Assembly: GCA_963827605.1 (NCBI GenBank)
Contig: CAWHBK010000002.1
Location: forward strand, 186,001-250,000
DNA from: DSYU01 sp963827605
GTDB lineage: Bacteria; Chloroflexota; Anaerolineae; Anaerolineales; Anaerolineaceae
Direction of reading: 5' to 3'
Length of the DNA: 64,000 bases
Shown: positions 1 through 8,871 of the stretch, one piece after another
Position numbering within the stretch: the stretch's first letter is position 1
Layout of the letters: every line of letters begins with the position of its first letter
Translations under genes and position numbers: made by a program
The notes under the pieces: generated by a model
What the model was told of the DNA's origin: nothing
The model's input: only the letters and a program-made list of their open reading frames with translations
The model's database searches: none

Positions 1-1183
1 CTCAAAGGTTGAGGCGGCCTGCGAGTCCAGCGTGATTTGCCCGGTCGCGGCCCGGAACGGCCCAAAACTGTTCATCTGCGGGTTGGCTAAAGACACCTTA
101 CCGGTAAAGGACTTGCCGGGCAGCGCGGTAAACGTGACCACCGCCGGGTTCCCCACCACCAGTTTGTCCATATCGGTTTCGTCCAGGCTGATGGTTACCG
201 TAGGATGGCTGACGTCCGAAATCGTCAGAAACGTGCTGGTGTCGACAATCGCACCGGCGGAGGCTGCCAGCGTTGTGATCTTGCCATCGATCGGGGCCTT
301 GAGCGTAATCCCATCCAGCGCTTCTTGCGCCGTGTCCACTTGCGTCTGAGCCGTTGTCGACCCGCGTCTCCTGCATCGAAAGCGCGTCCGGGTCGACGCC
401 CGCGGCTTCTTTCAATGTCTCGTAGGTATTCTGCGCCTCCTGCAGCGCCGCCTTTGCCACCGCCAGGGTGGACTGCGCGCTGGTTTTCTCCGTAGGGGTA
501 TACGCAGCACAGTAGGTGTAATTGGCCAGGGCCGTATCGTAATCGTACCCGGCAATGATGGTTGCTTGCGAGGAAGGATCTAACTCAAGCAGTGCGTGAA
601 GTTTTTCGGTCGCCTGCTTCAGGACAGCCTGATATTTATTCCGCACCTCCACGTTGCAGCGCGCATCTTCCACGCGCTGGCTTTCGCTGAGCGCGTCGTC
701 ATAGTTGCCCTGGGCCTTGATCATCGCCTGATACGCTTTCGCGAGGGAAGCACCAGCGCCTTTTTGCAGCTTGGTCAGGGCTTGCTGGGCTTCGAGCAGG
801 TTAGCCTGCGCGGAGGCCAGGTTGGCTTCCAGGTCTTCCGCTTTTTCCAGGCGGGCTAACACATCCCCGGTCTTGACCATATCGCCAAGTTTCACATTCA
901 GCTCGGCCACTTTGCCGCTGGTACTAAAACTCATGTTCACCGCCTGGTTGGTGACCAGCGTCCCCGAACCACTCGCGGTCAGGCGGATATCTCCGCGCTC
1001 GACGGTCACGCTGCGGGTGGTTGACCCCGCCTGCGCCGCCGCGTTTGCCTGGGCGTCCTTCTGCCCCAGATACCAGGCTGCTCCGCCGCCAATGACCAGC
1101 ACCGCCAGGAGCGCCAGGAGAATCCGCCCTACCCGGCCTGTCTTCTTATTTGCGATGTTTGATCCCGATTTCATAGTAGACAT
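1..1183 (-). CDS. HlyD/MacA-type efflux adaptor 1, partial and frameshifted
   Basis: Periplasmic-adaptor-like subunit of the MacB-type ABC exporter cluster. The C-terminus runs off the left edge of the window. The start is ATG at 1183, preceded by GGAGGG; an upstream in-frame ATG at 1246 has no such site. There is an N-terminal membrane anchor (about residues 18-35), then a biotinyl-lipoyl half (VAELNVKLGDMVKTGDVLARL) and a long Ala/Gln-rich coiled coil. One extra base near 351 breaks the frame after MQETRVD. The other frame resumes with DTAQEALDGITLKAPIDGK and the beta-barrel domain. The coiled coil carries two Cys (ARC and YCAAYT) that are also present in adaptors 2 and 3. The family is clear; the exported substrate is unknown. 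Confidence 0.85.
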
Positions 1184-1273
1184 CTTCAAACCCTCCAAAC
1201 CCGAATGCCTTGGCGTGGCACGCGTCACAAATAACGCATTACGCATTCCGCTTCACCGATCCCGCTGCCTGCC

Positions 1274-2509
1274 TTACTCGTGCCGTAACGCTTCAATAGG
1301 ATCGAGCTGCGCCGCCTTTTGCGCAGGGATAAACCCGAAGAAAATACCAATCAGGGCCGAGGAAGAGAAAGACAGGATGATCGAGTACGGCAGGATGACC
1401 GTGCGCATATCGCTCAGCTGGCCAAATAACTGCGAGCCGCCCACCCCTACCAGCACTCCGATCAACCCGCCAAACAGGCTCAGCATCAGCGCCTCCGACA
1501 GGAACTGCACCTGGATATCGCCCGGGGTCGCGCCAACTGCCTGGCGCAGCCCAATCTCGCGCGTGCGCTCGGTGACGCTGACCAGCATGATGTTCATGAT
1601 GCCAATGCCGCCCACGATCAGGGAAACCCCCGCCACCCAGGCCAGCAGCGTGCGGAACGACTCAGTGGTCGATTCCTGGGCCGAGATAATATCCGACTGG
1701 CTGGTGATGGCGAAATCCAGCGTATCTGCCGTCACCTTATGGCGCGTCATCAGCAGCAGGCTGACCTGCTCTTTTACCGTTGCCATGCTGACCTTCGGGT
1801 CCACCGACACGTAGATGGTGCGGACCCGGTCGCCCATAAAGCGCGCGAACATGTTATTGGTCAGCTTCTTGAACACCACATTGATGGGAGCGTACACTAG
1901 CGAGTCAAAGTCCGTTCCGCCCGAGATGCCTTTCGGCGCCATCACCCCGACCACCACCATTTGCGTATTATTGGCGTAGATCGTCTGGCCTACCGGGTCG
2001 TCTTCCCCAAACAATTCGGTGGCAACATCCGAACCCAGTACGACCACCTTCTCCACCCGCTCATTATCCTGTTCGGTGATAAAGCGCCCGTCCGCTACCT
2101 GCACGTTGCGGACAGTGGGGTAGTCGGGGGTGGTGCCTACCACAGTCATGCTGTCGAGCGTGGTATTGCCCACTTTCAGGGTCACGCTGGCTTGCTGTTC
2201 CACCGATACACCTGCCACACCGGCTACCTGCTCGCGGATAGCCGCCACGTCGGTATAGACCAGCCCGCCCTTCTGGTTTTGCGGTCCCTGGTTGGGGCCG
2301 CCGCGCGTGAAAGACTGGTTGATAAACAATAAGTTCGAGCCCAACCCATTGATCCGCTCGGCAATGGTCGCTTCTGTACCGGCGCTGATGGCCACCATAA
2401 TAATGACCGCGGCCACGCCGATGATGACGCCCAACATGGTCAGGATCGAGCGCAGTTTGTTGGACAGCAGGCTTTTCAACGCGATTTTAATGACCTCTCC
2501 GAGATTCAT
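1274..2509 (-). CDS. MacB/FtsX-type ABC transporter permease 1
   Basis: Intact 411-residue permease of the MacB_PCD plus FtsX architecture. TM1 near residues 18-42 (LTMLGVIIGVAAVIIMVAIS) is followed by a large extracytoplasmic domain and three C-terminal membrane segments, with the typical GGIGIMNIMLVSVTERTREI and the ending DPIEALRHE. The start at 2509 has GGAG upstream. It has no ATPase of its own nearby. The only ATPase of the cluster lies at 8183-8869, so the two permeases may share it (inference). It sits between adaptors 1 and 2. Confidence 0.92.
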   Translation of the reverse strand: MNLGEVIKIALKSLLSNKLRSILTMLGVIIGVAAVIIMVAISAGTEATIAERINGLGSNLLFINQSFTRGGPNQGPQNQKGGLVYTDVAAIREQVAGVAGVSVEQQASVTLKVGNTTLDSMTVVGTTPDYPTVRNVQVADGRFITEQDNERVEKVVVLGSDVATELFGEDDPVGQTIYANNTQMVVVGVMAPKGISGGTDFDSLVYAPINVVFKKLTNNMFARFMGDRVRTIYVSVDPKVSMATVKEQVSLLLMTRHKVTADTLDFAITSQSDIISAQESTTESFRTLLAWVAGVSLIVGGIGIMNIMLVSVTERTREIGLRQAVGATPGDIQVQFLSEALMLSLFGGLIGVLVGVGGSQLFGQLSDMRTVILPYSIILSFSSSALIGIFFGFIPAQKAAQLDPIEALRHE

Positions 2510-2563
2510 TGTGCAACTCCCATCTCCTCACTTAATACAGCCAGGTTCAATTTCCGGCTGGTT

Positions 2564-2635
2564 ATTGCGTCATGCAGTTTTTTCGCGTCATGCGGCTTTT
2601 TCGCATGCTGCATCTTTATCGCATTATGCAGGCTT
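2564..2635. repeat. Four degenerate 18-nt tandem units between operon genes
   Basis: Four consecutive 18-nt units (starting at 2564, 2582, 2600 and 2618) share the pattern TCGC-TCATGC-GG-TTT. They fill about half of the gap between adaptor 2 and permease 1. Similarity between units is visible but imperfect. No function is evident. Confidence 0.5.
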
Positions 2636-2651
2636 ATCCTATCGTTCTGGT

Positions 2652-4091
2652 TCACGGCAGCGTGCTCGTTATGACCGTATCGCTGGCGTTCAGACCGCTT
2701 TTAATTTCCGCACTGGCCACATCCCGCAGCCCGACCGTGACCGTTTTCAGGCTGGGTTGTCCATCCGCGCCCACCACGTAGACCCCGTAGGTGCCGTCGC
2801 TCTGTTCGTGCAGCGCCTCCACCGGGATCAACAGCACGTTTTCCGCGGCGGCCTGTATGATCAGGACTGAGCCGGAAAGGTTTTTGGGGAAGGCTGGCAC
2901 ATCCGTCTCCTGGCTCAAATCCAGCTGGATCAACCCGGACACCACCGGCGTGTCATCATTCGTTGAAATGGCCGGGTCGACGCGGGTCACGCTGCCGGAG
3001 AACGTCCGGTTGGGGAACGCGTCAAACGTAACCTTGGCCGCTTCGCCTTTTGCAATCATGCCCCAGTCCGTTTCATCGATGCTGAACTTCAGCAGCGGGT
3101 GGGCCAGGTCGGCGATGCTGATAAAGGTGCTCGCCTTTTTCTTGGCGGTAACCTCGATCGTATCGCCGGCTTTTCCGGCCACCGAAAGAATGGTCCCATC
3201 AAAGGGCGCTTTCAACGTGGCTCCGGCCAGGTTATCTTTTGCCGTCTCGAGATCCAGCTCGGCCGTGGCAACCTTATTTTCAGCCGTTGCCAGTCCGGAG
3301 GGGTCCAGACCATTATTTTTCGTCAGCGTTTCCAGGGCATCCTGGGCCAGTTTCAACTGCGCCTGGGCAACCGAAAGGTTGGCCTGTGTGGAAGCCACCT
3401 GGTAGTCGGTAAAGCCCGCGCATTGTTGGTACGCGCCCAGTGCCTGATCCACCACATTCTTCTGCGGCAGCAGCACCTTGAGATAATAATCCGCGTGCCC
3501 GCCCCCGTCGCCCAGCGCGTCCAATTGTTTCACCGCCTTGTTGTAGCGGTCCAGCAACTTGTTCTTCGTTTCAGTACTGCACCGTTCCCAGTCCTTCTGC
3601 ACCACACTGCCCTGCGCGCCGGTCACCGCCTCTTGCGCGGAAATCACCTTAAGCTGCGCGTTGGCCAGGTTGGCCGGCGCCTTCGACTTGAGCGCGGCCA
3701 GCGCCTGCTGCGCGGAAAGCACATCCTGCTCGGCGGTTTTCACAGCCGCTTCCAGCTCCGCCAGATTGTCCAGCTGCGCCAGCACCTGATCTTTCTTCAC
3801 CGCGTCGCCAACCGCGACATCCAGCGTCGCCACTGTCCCTGAAACCGCAAAGGCCAAAGCGCTTTCCTGGCTGGCTACCAGCGCGACCGACCCGGAGGCG
3901 GCCAGGGTAATGCTGCCTGTGCGCACCTGCCTGGTCGAGTATCCGCTTTGGGCAGTCGACTGGGCCTGTACGGCGGTTTTTTGGTTCCAATAACGATAGC
4001 CAAAGCCGCCCCCGGCAAGCAGGCCGATCAGGATCAAGGAAACCCAGATTGTTTTCGCTTTGGACCGGCTGCCATTTCCTGCTGGTTTCAT
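2652..4091 (-). CDS. HlyD/MacA-type efflux adaptor 2
   Basis: Intact 479-residue adaptor. The start is ATG at 4091 with GGAG 8 bases upstream. It has an N-terminal anchor (about residues 14-31), a lipoyl half (VATLDVAVGDAVKKDQVLAQ), a coiled-coil hairpin of about 200 residues, the second lipoyl half (ATLKAPFDGTILSVAGKAGD), a beta-barrel (DETDWGMIAKGEAAKVTFDA) and a membrane-proximal domain. The hairpin contains ERC and QQCAGFT, matching the Cys pair of adaptors 1 and 3. Its place between adaptor 3 and permease 1 suggests it pairs with permease 1. Confidence 0.9.
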   Translation of the reverse strand: MKPAGNGSRSKAKTIWVSLILIGLLAGGGFGYRYWNQKTAVQAQSTAQSGYSTRQVRTGSITLAASGSVALVASQESALAFAVSGTVATLDVAVGDAVKKDQVLAQLDNLAELEAAVKTAEQDVLSAQQALAALKSKAPANLANAQLKVISAQEAVTGAQGSVVQKDWERCSTETKNKLLDRYNKAVKQLDALGDGGGHADYYLKVLLPQKNVVDQALGAYQQCAGFTDYQVASTQANLSVAQAQLKLAQDALETLTKNNGLDPSGLATAENKVATAELDLETAKDNLAGATLKAPFDGTILSVAGKAGDTIEVTAKKKASTFISIADLAHPLLKFSIDETDWGMIAKGEAAKVTFDAFPNRTFSGSVTRVDPAISTNDDTPVVSGLIQLDLSQETDVPAFPKNLSGSVLIIQAAAENVLLIPVEALHEQSDGTYGVYVVGADGQPSLKTVTVGLRDVASAEIKSGLNASDTVITSTLP

Positions 4092-4212
4092 AACAATACT
4101 CCTACACTAGACATCCCATTCATTTCTCTCATAGGGCCGCCTTACCCTACCGGCCGCCGAAGATGGCGAGGACGGATACCCACCCACCAATCGGGCCGGC
4201 GCCAGCTACCCC

Positions 4213-5733
4213 TCATGGGGCCGGCGGCAATCCGCCCGGGCCAACCGGAAATCCGCCGGAGTCCTGCGCGTTCTTGAGCGAATTACTTGAAGTGCCCGAA
4301 CCGGCGGCCATAAATTTGACCGTCCCGGTGCTCACCTGGTCGCCCTCGTTGAGGCCGGTAAGAATTTCCGCGTAATCGTTATTGCGAATGCCAACCGTAA
4401 CCGGCTGCAGCTTCAGCTGACCATCGCTGCCCTTCACCATCACGGCGTAGGAATTGTCGCCCAGATCTTTCAAAGCCACCACCGGCGCCAACAGCGCGTT
4501 CTTCACCTCGCTGTTGACGATCGTCACGCTGGCGCTCAGCCCCAACGGCAGGGTCGACATCGTTTTGACCGCCGCTGCATCCAGCTCCACCAGCCCCTTG
4601 GCTACCCGGTACTGTCCGGATGTGGTCACCTGCGGGTTAACCTGCACCAACTTCCCGCGAAACGTTTGGTCGGGGAGTGCATCGAACGAAACCGTAACGG
4701 CCGCGCCCACCACCAGTTGATCGATATCCGCCTCATCCACGCTGATATCCAGCGTGGCATGGCTGACATCCACGATGCTGATAAATGACCCCGTGCCCAC
4801 CAGTGCGCCTTTCGCGGCTGCCAGCGAGGTAACTTTTCCATCCATGGGAGCGGTCAGGGTGATCCCGGCCAGTTGGTCCTGTGCCTCAGCCAGCTGCGCC
4901 TGCGCCTCTTTCAACCGCGCCTCATCCATCGCTTGCTCGGCGGGGTCGATCCCCCCGGAAGCTTTGAGCGTGTCGAACGTATCTTGCGCGTCTTGCAGGG
5001 CCGCTTTGGCTACTTCCAGGTCCGATGTGACGCTGTTGGTTTCCCCGCTGGTATAGGCCCCGCAGGCGTTGTAATTCGCCAGCGCGGTATCATAAGCTTT
5101 CTTTGCCGCGATATAAGCATCCGATCCGGCTGTCTCGGCGTGAATATTGTCCAGCCGTTGGGTGGCCTGCTCCAGTGCGGCGGTCAACCGGGTGGCAGTC
5201 TCCTGCCCGCAGCGCGCATAGGCCAGGCGCTGGCTTTTCTTAAACGCGGCGGCATAGGTATCCTGCGCGGCCACCAGGTCCGAATTGGCCTGGGCCAGGG
5301 CGACATTGGCGTTTTGCTGGAGATCGGTCAGGGACTTTTGGGCTTGAAGCACTTGCAGCTTCGCAGCGGCCAGGTTGGCTTCCAGGGTGGGAGAGCTGCC
5401 CAGGCTGGCCAGCACCTGACCGGCCTTCACCATATCCCCAACCGCCACATTGAGCTCGCTGACCGTCCCGCTGGTCGAGAAGCTCAGGTCCGCCGATCGA
5501 TACGCCACCAGTTTCCCCGAGCCAGATGCCGAGACGCGCAAATCCCCCCGCTTGACCGCGCTGGTGTACAGTTCCGCGCCGGCTGTGGCGCCCGACTGCG
5601 CCCGGGCCGAGCCAGGACCCCACAAAAAGTACCAGGCAGCCCCGCTGCCTGCCAGCAGCACCAGCACCACCGTTACCCAAAGGGGCCACAGGGCGGGCTT
5701 GCGGGCAGACGGCGTTTGTTTGGATGATTTCAT
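4213..5733 (-). CDS. HlyD/MacA-type efflux adaptor 3
   Basis: Intact adaptor of 506 residues. The ATG at 5733 (MKSSKQTPSARK) was chosen because GGAG lies 7 bases upstream; the frame is open further up without a comparable site. It has a membrane anchor near residues 15-33, lipoyl halves (VSELNVAVGDMVKAGQVLAS and GITLTAPMDGKVTSLAAAKG), a long coiled coil with ARC and NACGAYT, and a beta-barrel. The tail is rich in Gly, Pro and Ser. It is closest to adaptor 1 in sequence, which suggests duplication within the cluster. Confidence 0.9.
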   Translation of the reverse strand: MKSSKQTPSARKPALWPLWVTVVLVLLAGSGAAWYFLWGPGSARAQSGATAGAELYTSAVKRGDLRVSASGSGKLVAYRSADLSFSTSGTVSELNVAVGDMVKAGQVLASLGSSPTLEANLAAAKLQVLQAQKSLTDLQQNANVALAQANSDLVAAQDTYAAAFKKSQRLAYARCGQETATRLTAALEQATQRLDNIHAETAGSDAYIAAKKAYDTALANYNACGAYTSGETNSVTSDLEVAKAALQDAQDTFDTLKASGGIDPAEQAMDEARLKEAQAQLAEAQDQLAGITLTAPMDGKVTSLAAAKGALVGTGSFISIVDVSHATLDISVDEADIDQLVVGAAVTVSFDALPDQTFRGKLVQVNPQVTTSGQYRVAKGLVELDAAAVKTMSTLPLGLSASVTIVNSEVKNALLAPVVALKDLGDNSYAVMVKGSDGQLKLQPVTVGIRNNDYAEILTGLNEGDQVSTGTVKFMAAGSGTSSNSLKNAQDSGGFPVGPGGLPPAP

Positions 5734-5903
5734 TCTGGTTCTCCGCATAACAATATCAGAACTACATCTGAATATTAAGCGGAAGTTATTCATTTTTGGT
5801 TTAGATCCGATGTGTATTCTGTTAACCGGGGGAATAAAGTCCCCTCTCGAATATCGCAAAGAGCGCGATATCCGAGAGGGGATGGAGTGAGGTTCTTCTT
5901 ACC

Positions 5904-6854
5904 CTACTGCAATTGAAACACGTACCACGGCTTGACGTTATACGTCTTCCACTTGCGGATCTCGATCGCCTCAGGATACTGCTCCCAAAGACCCTTCGCC
6001 TCCAGTTTGAAATCTGGAACCGAGCGCAGCGGGTTGAGCACGATCTGCGTCTTGTCCGCCACGACCGCCTGGTCACCAAAATGGAAGGTGCCCAGGATTT
6101 CATTCACCTGCCCAAACACCACCCCGGCCTCGGTGCGGTTCTGCACCAGCATCACCAGTTGTATGCGGTCGCTGAAGCGGTTAATCTGCACCGGTTTTAC
6201 TGTGACGCCGGTGGTCGTTTGCGCAGTCACCTGCAGCATGTGGTAGTCGATCAGGTTGCTCCAGTTGTAGCGCCAGACGCCATTTTCCAACCGCACGGGC
6301 CACAACTCGTCCCTGGCTTCCGGCTGTTCTTTAACCGTCAGGGTGTAGGTAACATGCACCAGCATGGTCTGCTCGTCGAAGGGTTTGGTTTCGGTCACCT
6401 GCAAGCCCGACCAGCGCGCCCCATCCAGGCGTTGTTTTTGCAGCGCGCTGGCGGCGTCTCCCCGCGTCATCCCAAATACCATCAGGCTGAACGTTGAAAG
6501 CTGGTCGGCGGCCGGTTCCACCTCGCCGGATTCCAGCGCGGCGAAGTAATCGCGCGCCGCCTGTTCGGCCTGCTGCGCGTTGACTTTTGCCACATCCTGG
6601 GTAGGCGTGGCGCTTGGGCGCGGTTTGCGCGTCGCCGTAGGGAGCGCGGTTTCCGTTGGCGCCGCCAGCGTGGCGGTGCTGTCCGCCGCTTGTACCGGCT
6701 GGGTTCCGCCCGACCCGCTCTGCCCCACCATCATCTGGCAGCCGGATAACAACAGGCTCGCCAGCAGCAGGATTGAAAGCATGGCAGCGGTGGTGCGGAT
6801 TTTTCCGGCCACGCCAAAGGACTTCTGTGAAGATTGATAAAGTTTTCTGTTCAT
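5904..6854 (-). CDS. Lipoprotein with NTF2-like domain, in export cluster
   Basis: A 316-residue lipoprotein of unknown function. The signal peptide ends in the lipobox LLSGC (Cys near residue 39), followed by a Thr/Ala/Pro-rich linker. Residues about 95-205 resemble an NTF2-like fold (QAARDYFAALESGEVEPAAD, then VTYTLTVKEQPEARDELWPV). The remainder looks like a beta-rich domain. It lies between permease 2 and adaptor 3 and is probably co-transcribed with them. It could be an accessory surface component of the exporter; this is inferred from position only. Confidence 0.75.
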   Translation of the reverse strand: MNRKLYQSSQKSFGVAGKIRTTAAMLSILLLASLLLSGCQMMVGQSGSGGTQPVQAADSTATLAAPTETALPTATRKPRPSATPTQDVAKVNAQQAEQAARDYFAALESGEVEPAADQLSTFSLMVFGMTRGDAASALQKQRLDGARWSGLQVTETKPFDEQTMLVHVTYTLTVKEQPEARDELWPVRLENGVWRYNWSNLIDYHMLQVTAQTTTGVTVKPVQINRFSDRIQLVMLVQNRTEAGVVFGQVNEILGTFHFGDQAVVADKTQIVLNPLRSVPDFKLEAKGLWEQYPEAIEIRKWKTYNVKPWYVFQLQ

Positions 6855-6954
6855 TATATTACCCCTGACAAAGCCGCTCGCGGACCCATATCACGCAGGC
6901 AGTCTTTCTTAACTGTTTACTGTCAACTGACAACTGTTTTCTGTCAACTGTCCA

Positions 6955-8186
6955 CTACTCGTACCGCAGCGCCTCAACCGGCTGTAGGCTGGCCGCCCGG
7001 TTCGCCGGGTACAGCCCAAACAGCAACCCAACCGCCATCGAGAAAATGGTCGCCAGAAGGATCGCGTCGATCCCGATCACCGGCGTGATGTCGGCGCCGC
7101 TGGCTTTGGCGACGATGCCCACAATGGTGGAAATCACCCAGGCCAGCCCGATACCTACAAGGCCGCCCACCAGGCTCAGCAGGATCGACTCGGTCAGGAA
7201 CTGCACCAGGATATCCCGCTTGCGCGCCCCGAGTGCCTTGCGCAGGCCAATCTCGCGCGTCCGCTCGGTCACCGACACCAGCATGATGTTCATGATGCCA
7301 ATCCCGCCCACCAGCAGCGAGATGGCCGCGATGCCGCCCAGGAAGATGGTCAGCACCCCGGTAATCTGCTGCACCGCCCCCAGGATCGAATCCTGGGAAA
7401 AGATGGTAAAGTCGTCCACGCCAATTTCCGTGCGGTGGCGCGTGCGCAAGACCTGCGGAAATTTCCTCGGTCGCCGCTTCCACATTGTCCGAGTCGATCG
7501 CCTGGGCCTGGATGACATCCACCGCGTCACGCTCTCTGCGCTGCACCAGCCGCGTTTGGGCTGTGGTCAGGGGGATAATCACCCGGTCGTCCTGGTTGCC
7601 AAAGCCTGAGCCGCCCTTCGCCTTCAGCACCCCGATCACCCGGAAAGGCTGCCCGGCGATGCGAATCGTCTCACCGGTCACGCCTTCGCGGCGGCCAAAC
7701 AGCCTGTCGGCTGTGTCTGGCCCGATCACCGCCACTGCCGAGCGCCCCAGCATGTGCTCCTGGTTGATAAATTCGCCTTCGGTCACCGATTTCGTTGGTA
7801 ACCGCGGCAAACTCCGGCGTCACGCCTGAGATGCTCACCCCGCTGCTTTCCTTCCCCACGGATACTTCCAGGTTGGCCGAAATCTGCGGAGCCACCGCCA
7901 AAACAGAAGGCGCGGCCAGCGGGTCGGCAATGGCCTGGGCGTCCGCGAGGGTCAGCGGTTTGGCGTTGCGCACCTCTTGCTGCTGGTTGCCAGACATGAT
8001 AAAAAGCAGGTTGGTGCCAATACCCTGGATCTGCCCGGTGATGGAGTTCTGAGCGCCCTGCCCGATGGCCATCATGGCAATTACCGCCGCCACGCCGATG
8101 ACAATCCCCAGCACGGTCAGCCCGGAACGCATCTTGTTCGCCGCCAGGCTTTCCAGAGCTTCAAAAATAGTTTGGAAAACGCTCAT
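6955..8186 (-). CDS. MacB/FtsX-type ABC transporter permease 2, two frameshifts
   Basis: Second permease of the cluster, about 410 residues once the frame is restored. The N-terminus (MRSGLTVLGIVIGVAAVIAM) and C-terminus (GGIGIMNIMLVSVTERTREI, ending QPVEALRYE) are typical. The frame breaks near 7790, after FAAVTNE, resuming as SVTEGEFINQEHMLG. It breaks again near 7450, after ATEEIS, resuming as VLRTRHRTEIGVDDF. The ATG overlaps the ATPase stop codon (ATGA, 4 bp), so ATPase and permease are translationally coupled. All family motifs survive, which favours sequencing indels over decay. Confidence 0.85.
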
Positions 8187-8869
8187 GCCGCCTCCCCATC
8201 GATCAACCCATCCTGAATATGGATCGTGCGCTGCGTCATCGCCGCGACGCGCGGGTCGTGGGTGACAAAGATCAGGGTAGTGCCGTTGTCGCGGTTCAGG
8301 TTCAGCAGTAGCTCCATGATTTCCTGGCCGGATTTGCTGTCCAGCGCGCCGGTGGGTTCGTCGGCCAGGATGATGGCCGGGTCGTTCACCAGCGCGCGGG
8401 CAATCGCCACGCGCTGCTGCTGCCCGCCCGACAGTTCATTTGGCTTGTGATCCACCCGGTCGCCCAAACCCACGGCTTCCAACGCCGAGCGGGCTTTGGC
8501 GTGCGTCTTGCCATTACTCCCCCCGGCGTAACGCATGGGCAGGATCACGTTTGAGAGCGCCGTCTGCCGCGGCAGCAGGTTGAAGCTCTGGAAGATAAAG
8601 CCCACCTTGCGGTTGCGGATGCTGGAAAGCTGGTCATCGTTGAGGTTGGACACCTTTTCGCCGTCCAGAATATATTCACCCGTGCTGGGCCGGTCCAGGC
8701 AGCCGAGCATGTTCATCAGCGTCGATTTACCCGAACCAGACGGTCCCATAATCGAGACCACTTCTGAACGGCCAATCTGAACCGATACACCGCGCAGTGC
8801 ATGTACTTCGAACTCTCCCATGCGGTACACCTTGGTGATATTTTGCGCGTCAACAACCCATTCGCTCAT
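8183..8869 (-). CDS. MacB-type ABC transporter ATP-binding protein
   Basis: Intact 228-residue ATPase that would power export through the MacB-like permeases. Motifs are Walker A GPSGSGKST, Q-loop VGFIFQSFNLLPRQTA, signature LSGGQQQR, Walker B AIILADEP and switch His in LIFVTHDPR. It belongs to the LolD/MacB ATPase family. It starts 2 bases after the stop of adaptor 4 and overlaps permease 2 by 4 bp. It is the only ATPase for two permeases in this cluster. Confidence 0.95.
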   Translation of the reverse strand: MSEWVVDAQNITKVYRMGEFEVHALRGVSVQIGRSEVVSIMGPSGSGKSTLMNMLGCLDRPSTGEYILDGEKVSNLNDDQLSSIRNRKVGFIFQSFNLLPRQTALSNVILPMRYAGGSNGKTHAKARSALEAVGLGDRVDHKPNELSGGQQQRVAIARALVNDPAIILADEPTGALDSKSGQEIMELLLNLNRDNGTTLIFVTHDPRVAAMTQRTIHIQDGLIDGEAA

Positions 8870-8871
8870 GG

